Shown: positions 24,601 through 53,678 of the stretch, one piece after another
How the letters are laid out: the number at the start of each line of letters is the position of its first letter
Position numbering within the stretch: the stretch's first letter is position 1
Origin: Stictocephala bisonia
Taxonomy: Eukaryota; Arthropoda; Insecta; Hemiptera; Membracidae
Length of the DNA stretch: 64,000 nucleotides
Reading direction: 5' to 3'
Assembly (NCBI GenBank): GCA_035578905.1
Contig: JAQJVL010000005.1
Span: 5,276,480-5,340,479 of the forward strand
Translations under genes and position numbers: made by a program
The notes under the pieces: model-generated
The model's input: only the letters and a program-made list of their open reading frames with translations
Databases searched by the model: none
Told to the model about the DNA's origin: nothing

Positions 24601-26370
24601 ATAGAACATCTTTCTACACAAATTCATTTTCAGTAACTGCCTGCAGAGAATGGAATAAATTTTCTCCATATTTAAAGAGATATGACAGTCGAGCTCGGTT
24701 CACAGCATCATTGAAAGCCTTTCTTTTTGAACGGATGAGTCTGTGATGGTAGCTGGGGATGGGGTCTGGGATTAGGGTCGAACGAGTGTATGAGTGAGAG
24801 AATGGTAAAGTTGATAATATGTTAGTAATTCATTTAGTTTATATTATTTGCTTCTTTGTATTGTTATTATTATTTTTATTTAGTTTAGTTCTGTATTTCA
24901 TGTTTTAGGCTTTGTTATATTTACTAATTTAACATAAAAGGGTTAACTGTAAGAGAGGACTTATTAGTCCTAAGTTCGCCAATTGTATAAAACACTTTTG
25001 TACAATAAAGCCATTATTATTATTATAGAGCCATTTTTTAATGTAAGTACTGAAAAACCATTAGGCTGATTTCATTATCAGCAGATAGGCAATTTAGTCC
25101 GTGCAGCCTTTTAAATTCTAATAGAATTTAAGAAGTTACAGAATTCTTTACAGTGATTTGTTTAGAAAATGGTAATTTTTACCACTAAGAGTCAAGTTTA
25201 GAGTGCTGACTTTGATTCAAAAGTTGCAGCGTGTTTGTTTTTACTTCCTAAGATAAACGGGGCAGGGCATGTCACATTTTGAAATTAAGGAGTAGGCCTA
25301 GGTCTAGATGGCAAAAACCAGCAGACGCACATGGTGTGTATTGTACTAAATAAGTTTTATTTATAGCATGAGCAGCATGTGACTTCACCAGATCTATGGT
25401 TAAAGACAAAATTGTTAAATGAATGTATGTTTTACTCATGACTAGGCTCTAACAATTTAATACTTCTCAGCCGGCCATAACCGATTGCCCTAAATATATA
25501 AATGTTGAGTCAGAGTTTTGGACTGCCTAACCTCCAGACAATCATGTAAAGCTAGCTTTAATAAATTAAAAATTATCACAGTTCCATCCTTATATATTTT
25601 AAGCACTTTACTTCATGTTAAACAGAATATAGACTCCTTTGCCTCTCAAAACTTGATTCATGACCATGTAACTAGAAATAGAAAAAATCTTATAACTCCA
25701 TATGTAAGACTCTAAAAAACTTTAAATAGTCATGTTTATCAATAACTTATATTATATAACAAACACTGCCTATTAGAAACTTGCCTTTTAACAAGTTTAA
25801 ACGTTTTGTAGCAGACTGGATTAAAGACCAAGCCTTTTATTTTGTGGCTGAGTACAAGGACTATAATTTTCCGGAAATTAGCTAAGGGCAATATTTAATA
25901 TTTTTTATATAGCCTATGTCTATAAATGTTAAGATCTCTTATAAGAAATAACCTAATGGACTTAAAAATGCTGTTTTGTTTATATTATTTGACGTATCCA
26001 ATTACATTGTAAAATGTTTTAAAGGAAATAAATAATATTGTATTGTATTGTATTGACTGTGCTACCAATGAAATGGGCCTTAACTTATTAGGGGACTTTT
26101 CTTGGTTGCTCAAAACTTGAAGCATAATCAAGTCATTTAGAACCTGGGCTTAGAGGATATCTTAAAAACATGTTTAAAATCTTTACTTTCAGGCTAGGCT
26201 TGTAAATAAAATTGTCTTACCTGTTTTCCCCGGAAAAATAGCCGCTGTTGATCTGGCTTGATATTAAAATGAGATTCCAACATCTTCTTTAGTTCTGATA
26301 CTGGTGTAGTTTTAGATATATCCAATGTTATCTTGGACTTAGCATCAATTGTTCTCACTTGAATATACAT
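575..26370 (-). CDS. UHRF1: UHRF1, E3 ubiquitin ligase / hemimethylated-DNA reader (N-terminal 433 residues, 7 exons)
   Basis: UHRF1 recognises hemimethylated CpG through its SRA domain and H3K9me/unmodified H3 tails through Tudor and PHD domains, and recruits DNMT1 to replicating chromatin; it acts in the nucleus. Joined exons: 26370-26221, 19060-18881, 10742-10701, 8124-7952, 5706-5369, 3308-3125, 806-575. Lengths 150, 180, 42, 173, 338, 184 and 232 give 1299 nt with consistent phases and GT-AG junctions. Domain order: ubiquitin-like (about residues 1-75, [10 protein letters not shown] start), acidic linker, tandem Tudor (GAWFEGKI and GFWYEATI cores), Cys-rich PHD ([16 protein letters not shown]), then the KKKAKMAS basic linker and the DWGKGMACV start of SRA. 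The SRA core and RING exons are beyond position 1. Introns of 1.9 to 8.3 kb hold many transposons, so decay of the gene is not implied. Family assignment is very strong; full length cannot be checked. Confidence 0.95.
807..3124. other. UHRF1 intron 6
   Basis: AT-rich intron, no gene seen. An 18-nt A run lies at about 841-858. A short stretch of higher GC at about 2760-2875 has only weak ORFs and no family I recognise. Confidence 0.5.
3125..3308 (-). CDS. UHRF1: UHRF1 coding exon 6 (PHD finger)
   Basis: Minus strand, between an acceptor TTTTTAG and a GTAAAA donor. It encodes [20 protein letters not shown], then HVCGLK and [20 protein letters not shown], the pre-PHD Cys knuckle and PHD zinc ligands that in UHRF1 read unmodified H3R2. 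Phase 1 at entry, phase 2 at exit (Trp codon split TG|G with exon 7). Confidence 0.95.
3309..5368. other. UHRF1 intron 5
   Basis: AT-rich intron. Apart from the tRNA-derived SINE at about 4478-4647 I see no feature. Confidence 0.5.
4478..4647 (-). mobile_element. tRNA-derived SINE, poly(A)-tailed
   Basis: Read on the minus strand it starts GCCGGCGTGGTGGCTCAGTG at 4647. It has a pol III A box (TGGCTCAGTGG, 4637-4627) and a B box (GGTTCGAATCC, 4594-4584). A tRNA-unrelated body follows, ending in an A-rich tail (4500-4478). About 170 bp with head, body and A tail is the usual SINE plan. No cloverleaf convincing enough for a working tRNA gene. Target site duplication not identified. Confidence 0.75.
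5369..5706 (-). CDS. UHRF1: UHRF1 coding exon 5 (second Tudor of tandem Tudor domain)
   Basis: Minus strand, acceptor ATTCCAG, donor GTATGC. It encodes [20 protein letters not shown], then [20 protein letters not shown] and [14 protein letters not shown]. This matches the second Tudor fold and the linker to the PHD (human counterpart region RARTIIKW..GFWYDAEI). Enters in phase 2 and leaves in phase 1. The ORF reading through into the intron at its 3' side is not coding. Confidence 0.95.
7014..7110 (+). repeat. Dispersed ~97-bp repeat, copy 1
   Basis: Begins TTAGATCAATGCAATTTGTG and is closely matched, in the same orientation, by 8417-8513. Family unknown. In one frame copy 1 reads open as [16 protein letters not shown], but copy 2 has a frameshift and a stop. 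Confidence 0.7.
7505..7765 (+). repeat. 36-bp minisatellite (CTACTGGCC variant)
   Basis: About seven imperfect 35-36 bp units of the form GTGCTACTGGCCTTTCCACC followed by CACCTACACTCGTACA. Period and the CCACCC...ACAC.GTACAGT layout match the GACCCACCC minisatellites elsewhere in the window, so it is probably a diverged member of the same family. ORFs across it are repeat translations. Confidence 0.8.
7952..8124 (-). CDS. UHRF1: UHRF1 coding exon 4 (first Tudor)
   Basis: Minus strand, acceptor GTTTTAG, donor GTAAGT. It encodes [20 protein letters not shown], then [20 protein letters not shown] and [10 protein letters not shown], the first half of the tandem Tudor. Enters in phase 0 and leaves in phase 2. 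It was too short and too split for simple ORF detection but aligns residue by residue with the family. Confidence 0.93.
8417..8513 (+). repeat. Dispersed ~97-bp repeat, copy 2
   Basis: Second copy of the block at 7014-7110: same order of TTAGATCAATGCAATTTGTG, AGAATCTACAA and CACACAACTTGACACAGGCT, with scattered substitutions. Confidence 0.7.
8800..8884 (+). mobile_element. LINE/SINE 3' end with hairpin and (ATTTC)n tail
   Basis: A perfect 6-bp stem (GGGACT-TTCT-AGTCCC, 8827-8842) is followed by AACTTCGCC, an A-rich stretch and an ATTTC short repeat. The same hairpin-plus-TTCGCC layout occurs at 24956-24980 (LINE) and on the minus strand near 43336-43360 (5S SINE). The 5' boundary is not defined. 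Confidence 0.65.
9290..9540 (-). mobile_element. LINE reverse transcriptase fragment
   Basis: Minus-strand translation gives [16 protein letters not shown] and, after a frameshift, [20 protein letters not shown] then [18 protein letters not shown]. This is the YADD region (here FADN) and following thumb segment (W...N.L.LN..KT) of a non-LTR reverse transcriptase. Inactive fragment. Confidence 0.65.
9563..9652. repeat. Short hairpin and (TA)n microsatellite
   Basis: TCTAATTTAACAT and ATGTTAAATTAGA form 13-bp inverted arms around a short loop (9562-9600). A pure TA run of about 45 bp follows (about 9603-9648). Confidence 0.8.
10080..10310 (+). mobile_element. LINE ORF2 C-terminal fragment
   Basis: The plus-strand frame reads [20 protein letters not shown] then CPLHS-stop-GGLACP. 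It resembles the cysteine-containing C-terminal segment of Jockey/CR1-like ORF2 (C.CG....T..HI...CPL). It contains a stop, and only this segment is recognisable. Confidence 0.5.
10701..10742 (-). CDS. UHRF1: UHRF1 coding exon 3 (14-residue microexon)
   Basis: A 42-nt minus-strand exon between TTTTTCAG and GTAATG encoding [14 protein letters not shown], in phase 0 on both sides. It fits between the acidic linker (exon 2) and the first Tudor (exon 4) without disturbing phase. Assigned by position, splice sites and phase; the sequence itself is not strongly conserved, so confidence is a little lower. Confidence 0.75.
10743..11500. other. UHRF1 intron 2 sequence, nothing recognised
   Basis: Very AT-rich, no ORF of note, no repeat structure seen. 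Confidence 0.5.
11500..14740 (-). mobile_element. Degenerate R1-clade LINE (gag-EN-RT remnants)
   Basis: Minus-strand remnants lie in the expected order. A gag-like part (14740-14221) carries CCHC knuckles ([20 protein letters not shown], then [14 protein letters not shown]). An endonuclease-like part (about 13912-13640) includes [15 protein letters not shown] and [10 protein letters not shown] pieces include [16 protein letters not shown] (near 12850), [12 protein letters not shown] (near 12600) and [16 protein letters not shown] (near 12450). The post-RT part (about 11740-11600) has [20 protein letters not shown] and [11 protein letters not shown]. The paired CCHC gag and the LRVA.AYRTVS-like segment are hallmarks of R1/LOA elements. 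Frameshifts and stops throughout; inactive. A 36-bp minisatellite has inserted at about 13502-13612. GC content is above the surrounding intron. Confidence 0.85.
13502..13612 (+). repeat. 36-bp minisatellite (GACCCACCC) inside the R1-like element
   Basis: About three units built on GGTATTGACCCACCCACCCA with ...TATACGTGCAC. They interrupt the R1-like element between its endonuclease and RT remnants. ORFs here are repeat translations. Confidence 0.75.
14740..15230. other. GC-richer unassigned stretch
   Basis: Contains GGCCCGGGCCCC and CCGGACCCTCCCGCC-type patches, unlike the AT-rich intron. It lies on the 5' side of the R1-like gag remnant, so it may be that element's upstream region. No conserved reading frame recognised. 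Confidence 0.35.
15875..16035 (-). mobile_element. LINE 3' end, minus strand, (ATTC)n tail
   Basis: On the minus strand a short 3' region ends in a run of ATTC units (plus-strand GAATGAAT run, 15881-15906), the usual microsatellite tail of Jockey/CR1-type LINEs. It interrupts the plus-strand LINE remnant. No ORF2 homology long enough to classify. Confidence 0.5.
16090..16175 (+). repeat. Possible tRNA-like SINE head remnant
   Basis: GTAGGCTCAGTTG resembles an A box and GAGTTCAAATCTC resembles a B box at about the right spacing, with weakly pairing ends. Too degenerate for a tRNA gene; a decayed tRNA-derived SINE is possible. Confidence 0.25.
16914..17392. mobile_element. Pogo/Tigger-type MITE (479 bp)
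   Basis: The left end CAGTACAACCTCGATTATCC and the reverse complement of the right end, CAGTACAACCTCAGTTATCT, form terminal inverted repeats. TA lies on both sides (16912-16913 and 17393-17394). Size, CAGT start and TA target fit non-autonomous pogo-like elements. Interior sequence (GATCCAACCTGGTAATGTTG region) is shared with the larger related element at 20660-22586. The minus-strand ORF inside shows no transposase motif. Confidence 0.85.
18160..18225 (+). mobile_element. LINE RT motif A fragment
   Basis: The reading frame [15 protein letters not shown] matches RT motif A (FVDLTAAYDTV) of non-LTR elements. The surrounding frame quickly loses similarity, so it is a small remnant. Confidence 0.45.
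18881..19060 (-). CDS. UHRF1: UHRF1 coding exon 2 (end of ubiquitin-like domain, acidic linker)
   Basis: Minus strand, acceptor TTTTCCAG, donor GTTTGT. It encodes [20 protein letters not shown], the last strands of the ubiquitin-like fold (human: [20 protein letters not shown]), then a linker rich in Lys, Glu and Ser ending [11 protein letters not shown]. Exactly 60 codons, phase 0 at both ends. Confidence 0.93.
19370..20085 (-). mobile_element. LINE ORF2 remnant (RT thumb to C terminus)
   Basis: Minus-strand frames read in order: [40 protein letters not shown] then [35 protein letters not shown]. These match the KT..M.F, KDLG......L.F..HI, LEY.S..W.P and RR...D...LYKL segments of Jockey-like ORF2. 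Several frame breaks; inactive. Confidence 0.75.
20090..20215 (-). repeat. 36-bp minisatellite, minus orientation
   Basis: GGGTGGGTCAATACCA-type units (reverse complement of TGGTATTGACCCACCC), about three degenerate copies. Confidence 0.65.
20660..22586. mobile_element. Pogo-type DNA element of about 1.9 kb carrying a minisatellite
   Basis: The left end CAGTATAACCTTGATTATTC and the reverse-complemented right end CAGTATAATCTCCGTTATCC are inverted repeats of the same type as the MITE at 16914. Interior sequence near 22040-22080 (CACCTCAAGATCCAAGCTGA) matches that MITE. No transposase frame seen. It contains the GACCCACCC minisatellite at 20927-21378. A TA flanks the left end, but the right flank is altered. 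Confidence 0.7.
20927..21378 (+). repeat. 36-bp GACCCACCC minisatellite with 188-bp higher-order duplication
   Basis: Core unit CAGTAGTATTGACCCACCCA plus CCCACCCATACACGTA (36 bp), about twelve units. A block starting AGACACACACTG at 20905 recurs at 21093 almost unchanged, giving a 188-bp period above the 36-bp period. Because 36 is a multiple of three, all frames stay open; the [16 protein letters not shown] proteins are artefacts. Confidence 0.95.
23225..23430 (+). repeat. Degenerate 36-bp minisatellite
   Basis: Diverged units such as GATGACCCACCCACCC and TTACACATACAGTGGTGA, about five copies. Confidence 0.65.
23595..23915. repeat. Degenerate 36-bp minisatellite fragments, both orientations
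   Basis: Minus-orientation pieces (GTGTGGGTAGGCGGATCAAT, near 23630; GTGTGTGGGTGGCTGGGTGG, near 23873) flank a plus-orientation piece (ATAACCCACCCGCCCAC, near 23787). ORFs here are repeat translations. Confidence 0.6.
24348..24430. repeat. Inverted/direct repeat cluster at a LINE 5' junction
   Basis: AGATAGAGATCCATTCTT (24349-24366) is followed by its inverse AAGAATGGATCTCTATCT (24371-24388), then by two more direct copies of AAGAATGGATCT. It sits immediately 5' of the truncated LINE at 24444. Confidence 0.85.
24444..25026 (+). mobile_element. LINE 3' end (ORF2 C terminus, hairpin, (ATT)n tail)
   Basis: The open frame 24474-24746 encodes [33 protein letters not shown] and [20 protein letters not shown], the typical C terminus of Jockey/CR1-like ORF2 (HRTSFY..SF...A...WN.LP). 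The 3' untranslated part has a stem-loop AGGACT-TATT-AGTCCT (24956-24971) then AAGTTCGCC, AATAAAG and an ATT tail. 5'-truncated copy. Confidence 0.85.
25500..26056 (+). mobile_element. LINE 3' fragment with (TATTG)n tail
   Basis: The frame 25518-25715 reads [40 protein letters not shown] and [13 protein letters not shown]. It matches the C...F..L.I.T..SLYI........NT RN...L segment near the end of ORF2. It ends in a TATTG repeat (26034-26056). 5'-truncated. Confidence 0.75.
26221..26370 (-). CDS. UHRF1: UHRF1 coding exon 1 (start, ubiquitin-like domain)
   Basis: ATG at 26370 (minus strand). It encodes [20 protein letters not shown] and, at its end, [10 protein letters not shown]: the ubiquitin-like fold with the RLFFRGKQ signature of UHRF1, cut at the same place as in other animals. 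The start is chosen by alignment to the conserved M(W/Y)IQVRT beginning. Donor GTAAGA. Confidence 0.96.
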
Positions 26371-26581
26371 TGTGTTGGATTACTTCGCATACAAGTTGAA
26401 CATAATCACGATCAAACTGTGAAAATAACTTTAACAACTAGACAAATATCTGCGAACGACAAAACACTTAGCTTAATCACTAAAGATGAAAAGCCAAAGA
26501 TTCCATATTAATCAACTAGAACTAACTCACTTTTCTAATTCTAGGAAACAAAACTCTAAATAACAAATGAATAGTGGAGAA

Positions 26582-26590
26582 GGCGGGAAA
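26582..26590 (-). promoter_or_regulatory. E2F-like site upstream of UHRF1
   Basis: GGCGGGAAA on the plus strand, that is TTTCCCGCC on the UHRF1 strand, about 212 bp before the start codon. This fits the E2F/DP consensus TTTSSCGC. UHRF1 is a known S-phase E2F target in vertebrates; use here is inferred. Confidence 0.55.
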
Positions 26591-28268
26591 CATCAGTGAG
26601 GTTTGTAAAAAAAATGTTAGGAGGTAAATAAACTATCAAATCCACAGGCACTTGAAATATAACAATATACACATTGAAAATATAAATAAGACAGTCTTTT
26701 ATTAATTCGTTTAATGTTGCTGTATTATAGGCACTTACTAACGGTGTTTAACGTACAAATAGTAAAAATTTACAATAAGTTAATTTATTAACTGTGTAAA
26801 CCCTCTTACAGAATATTGATATTTGCTAAAACCTTACTACTTACTTTTGTTAATATACTGTATAATAGAAGGTCTACGCCAAAACTTAACATTCTTTATA
26901 AATTACTTCGACGTCAGCTAAACTGCCTATAATTAATTTTAAATGTTGGTTCAATGCCGATTAGAAGTGTCTAGATTTAATTTCATATTATTTAGAAGTA
27001 AGATAAAAATAAACTAACAGTGTACCGTAAATGTCCGAAAAAAAAACAATTTTGTTAATTTTCGATCATATACTTATTTGTTATTTAGTTTGGTTTTTGA
27101 TAAAAACTAATTTGCTTATGTATAGTTTATTGATTCCCTGTAAGTTGAAATAATTACAATAGGTTGAACGATTCAAAACTAAAAGAATTTTAACAGTTGT
27201 CTTGAGGTGCAAAAATAGTATTATTGTTTATGTGTTGAGTTTTGATATTTGAATATTTTATTTCAGTTCAATACTCAAAGCATGAATTAAGTTTATTTAT
27301 TTTTAAGAGGTAATGTGGCATTTTTTAAAACTGACACGTCGTCTGTGATGAAGACCAAAGGTAACTTTATCATTCAAATTCATTTGGTTTGTAATAGAAA
27401 ACTCGTAAAGTTTTAAAGGCATTTACATATATTTTCCACAGACTACAACGCATTTACGTTATGAAGCAATGTTTCCATACCTTCCAAACAAATCCAAACT
27501 ATATTGTAAGGTATTAATTCACAAAGTTTCTTTTGATAGATTTTAGTCTTTAGGTAGTTTTGGAAGAAGTTAAATCTAAATTTTACTGTATAGTTATAAA
27601 AGAGGCTAGGTTAAAAGATGTCAGCGATCTTAGATTTACTGTACATACCTACCAAGTTTTTCGTTTATCCTTTGTCGACGTTGTGATGAAGAAAAAATAT
27701 ATTTTCCTTTCCTCTTACTTTATTTTCTTTTTACAAATTAATAATCATTTCATCAATAATTGTTATATGATACATAATAGTATTGATTGAGAAGCGTGGT
27801 TGCTAACATAACCACGACCATATAATGACACTTCTGAAAAGTGAAAATATTAGCAAGTTTTATGGTAATATATATATAAATAACGAGTTGAGATGCTTTC
27901 CGATATTTGAATTAACAACTTATGTTTAGATATTTCCTGGAGAATTTTTTGTTGAATCTATGTTCAAATCTAACGGCATTCAACTGTAAAACATAGTTGA
28001 TTCCTTTTAATGGTGAATGAGACTACAACTGTTTCTCTGGATTTACTGTAATTACATCCTTAGCCTTAAGAACAGTTGTACACTATTTGCTTATAAAATT
28101 ATAAGTCCTCAGATGTTTAAGATAGTGATGGACAAAGAATGAACTGCTCAACAGGTGAGTCGAATGATTCATTAGTTTACCAATAAAACGTAGAAGAATG
28201 AACTTGGCAAGAGCCGATCGATAGTGGCGCCTAGTACCTAGTGATGGCAGTAACTATCTATACTCCAG

Positions 28269-28645
28269 CCGTTCTAACTTTACCTCTGAGGGGAGCACAA
28301 CATGACAACATTGTATGTCTTAAGTGCTTTTGCTCCTTCCTGTCCCAAGGTTGATTTGCTTCTGGTCTAGATAAATAACAACTAGGGCCTGGTAGCTTTT
28401 GTAAGTTAAAATTGTCTGATTGACTTCGTTTTTTTATATTTGTAAACAGTAAAAAACGTACTTCCCAGTTAAATCATAAAAAGATTTTAATGCCCGTTAA
28501 AAAAAAATAGTACCTTACTACATTCTTCCTAATTGTAAGTCGCCGGATATAAAATTTAGAGGAGGGCTGTGGCGGTCTGGATGCGACGTTGCCTATGTCA
28601 ATTTTCCAATTTAGCCCGCAAACCTCAGATGTAAAGTTAGAACGG
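28269..28645. repeat. 23-bp inverted repeat pair around a 331-bp spacer
   Basis: CCGTTCTAACTTTACCTCTG (28269 on, to 28291) and CCTCAGATGTAAAGTTAGAA (28623 on, to 28645) are reverse complements with one mismatch in 23. Might be the ends of a MITE or a promoter palindrome. No target duplication found. Confidence 0.6.
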
Positions 28646-29253
28646 CAGGACTTAAGTTGAGTGCAAGAGGTGAGAGTCAATCGATATGTTTTATTCTCCA
28701 GCCATTCGGCTCAATCGGTTGTTTTCTCTTCCGTTTCTGTTCTTTTAGTCATTAGCCTCACTCATGTCTATTTCCCCCTCAACAAGAATCGTCGAGACAT
28801 GCTGCGTTATTAATTGAATTTTCTTCTATTTCCTGAAACTTTACGATTCTTTTGAACTTAATGTTTAGTTCAAGGTAAGATTAAGGCATAATTATGGTTA
28901 ATTTATTATGTGCATTCGTGAACAGGATGATATATAGACTACTGAACACCCCTATACATAAAAAGGTTACGAAAATGAACTAACATCGTTAAAACAAATT
29001 GTTATTAATAATGGATAGCAACCAAATTCAATAAATAAATTGATATTTAATATAATTAAGTTATTAATTTAAAAAAATTGATATATTTACATTTTAACTT
29101 ATTAATAAATAAATTAAATTATGGTGCCATTGTTTCTTAGCATAAGCCTTACAAAAAATATTTAAGTTAGATATTTACATGATGCCATATTCTAAGATTT
29201 TCTTTAAAGGCCTTTGTAACTTCTAAAGAAAGAGGGCGTTTTGCCGCTGAAGA

Positions 29254-29261
29254 TGACGTCA
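29254..29261 (+). promoter_or_regulatory. CRE palindrome upstream of PP1-alpha
   Basis: TGACGTCA, a perfect CREB/ATF site, about 124 bp before the PP1 start codon in a locally GC-richer stretch. Function inferred from motif and position. Confidence 0.5.
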
Positions 29262-29384
29262 CCTGTGGATGGGATCCATTTCTTTACGCTTTCTGAAAAC
29301 TGGTGCAGTAAAAAAGTATCAGTTAAGTTTAATTTCACTTAAAGTTAAATTATTTAGTTTTATTTTGGTGATTTACTCTATAAA

Positions 29385-53674
<24,290 letters not shown>

Positions 53675-53678
53675 TTAA

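Larger units (their letters stand above)
26371..29384. promoter_or_regulatory. Shared head-to-head upstream region of UHRF1 and PP1-alpha
   Basis: The two start codons face away from each other across about 3.0 kb. AT-rich, with an E2F-like site near UHRF1, a CRE near PP1 and a moderately GC-richer part at about 28200-28800. No other gene is recognised. Transcription starts cannot be placed. Confidence 0.5.

Noticed and set aside
28120..28250. hAT element suggested by TAGTGATGGACAAAG
   Set aside because: Start resembles a hAT end, but no matching inverted end or 8-bp duplication was found.
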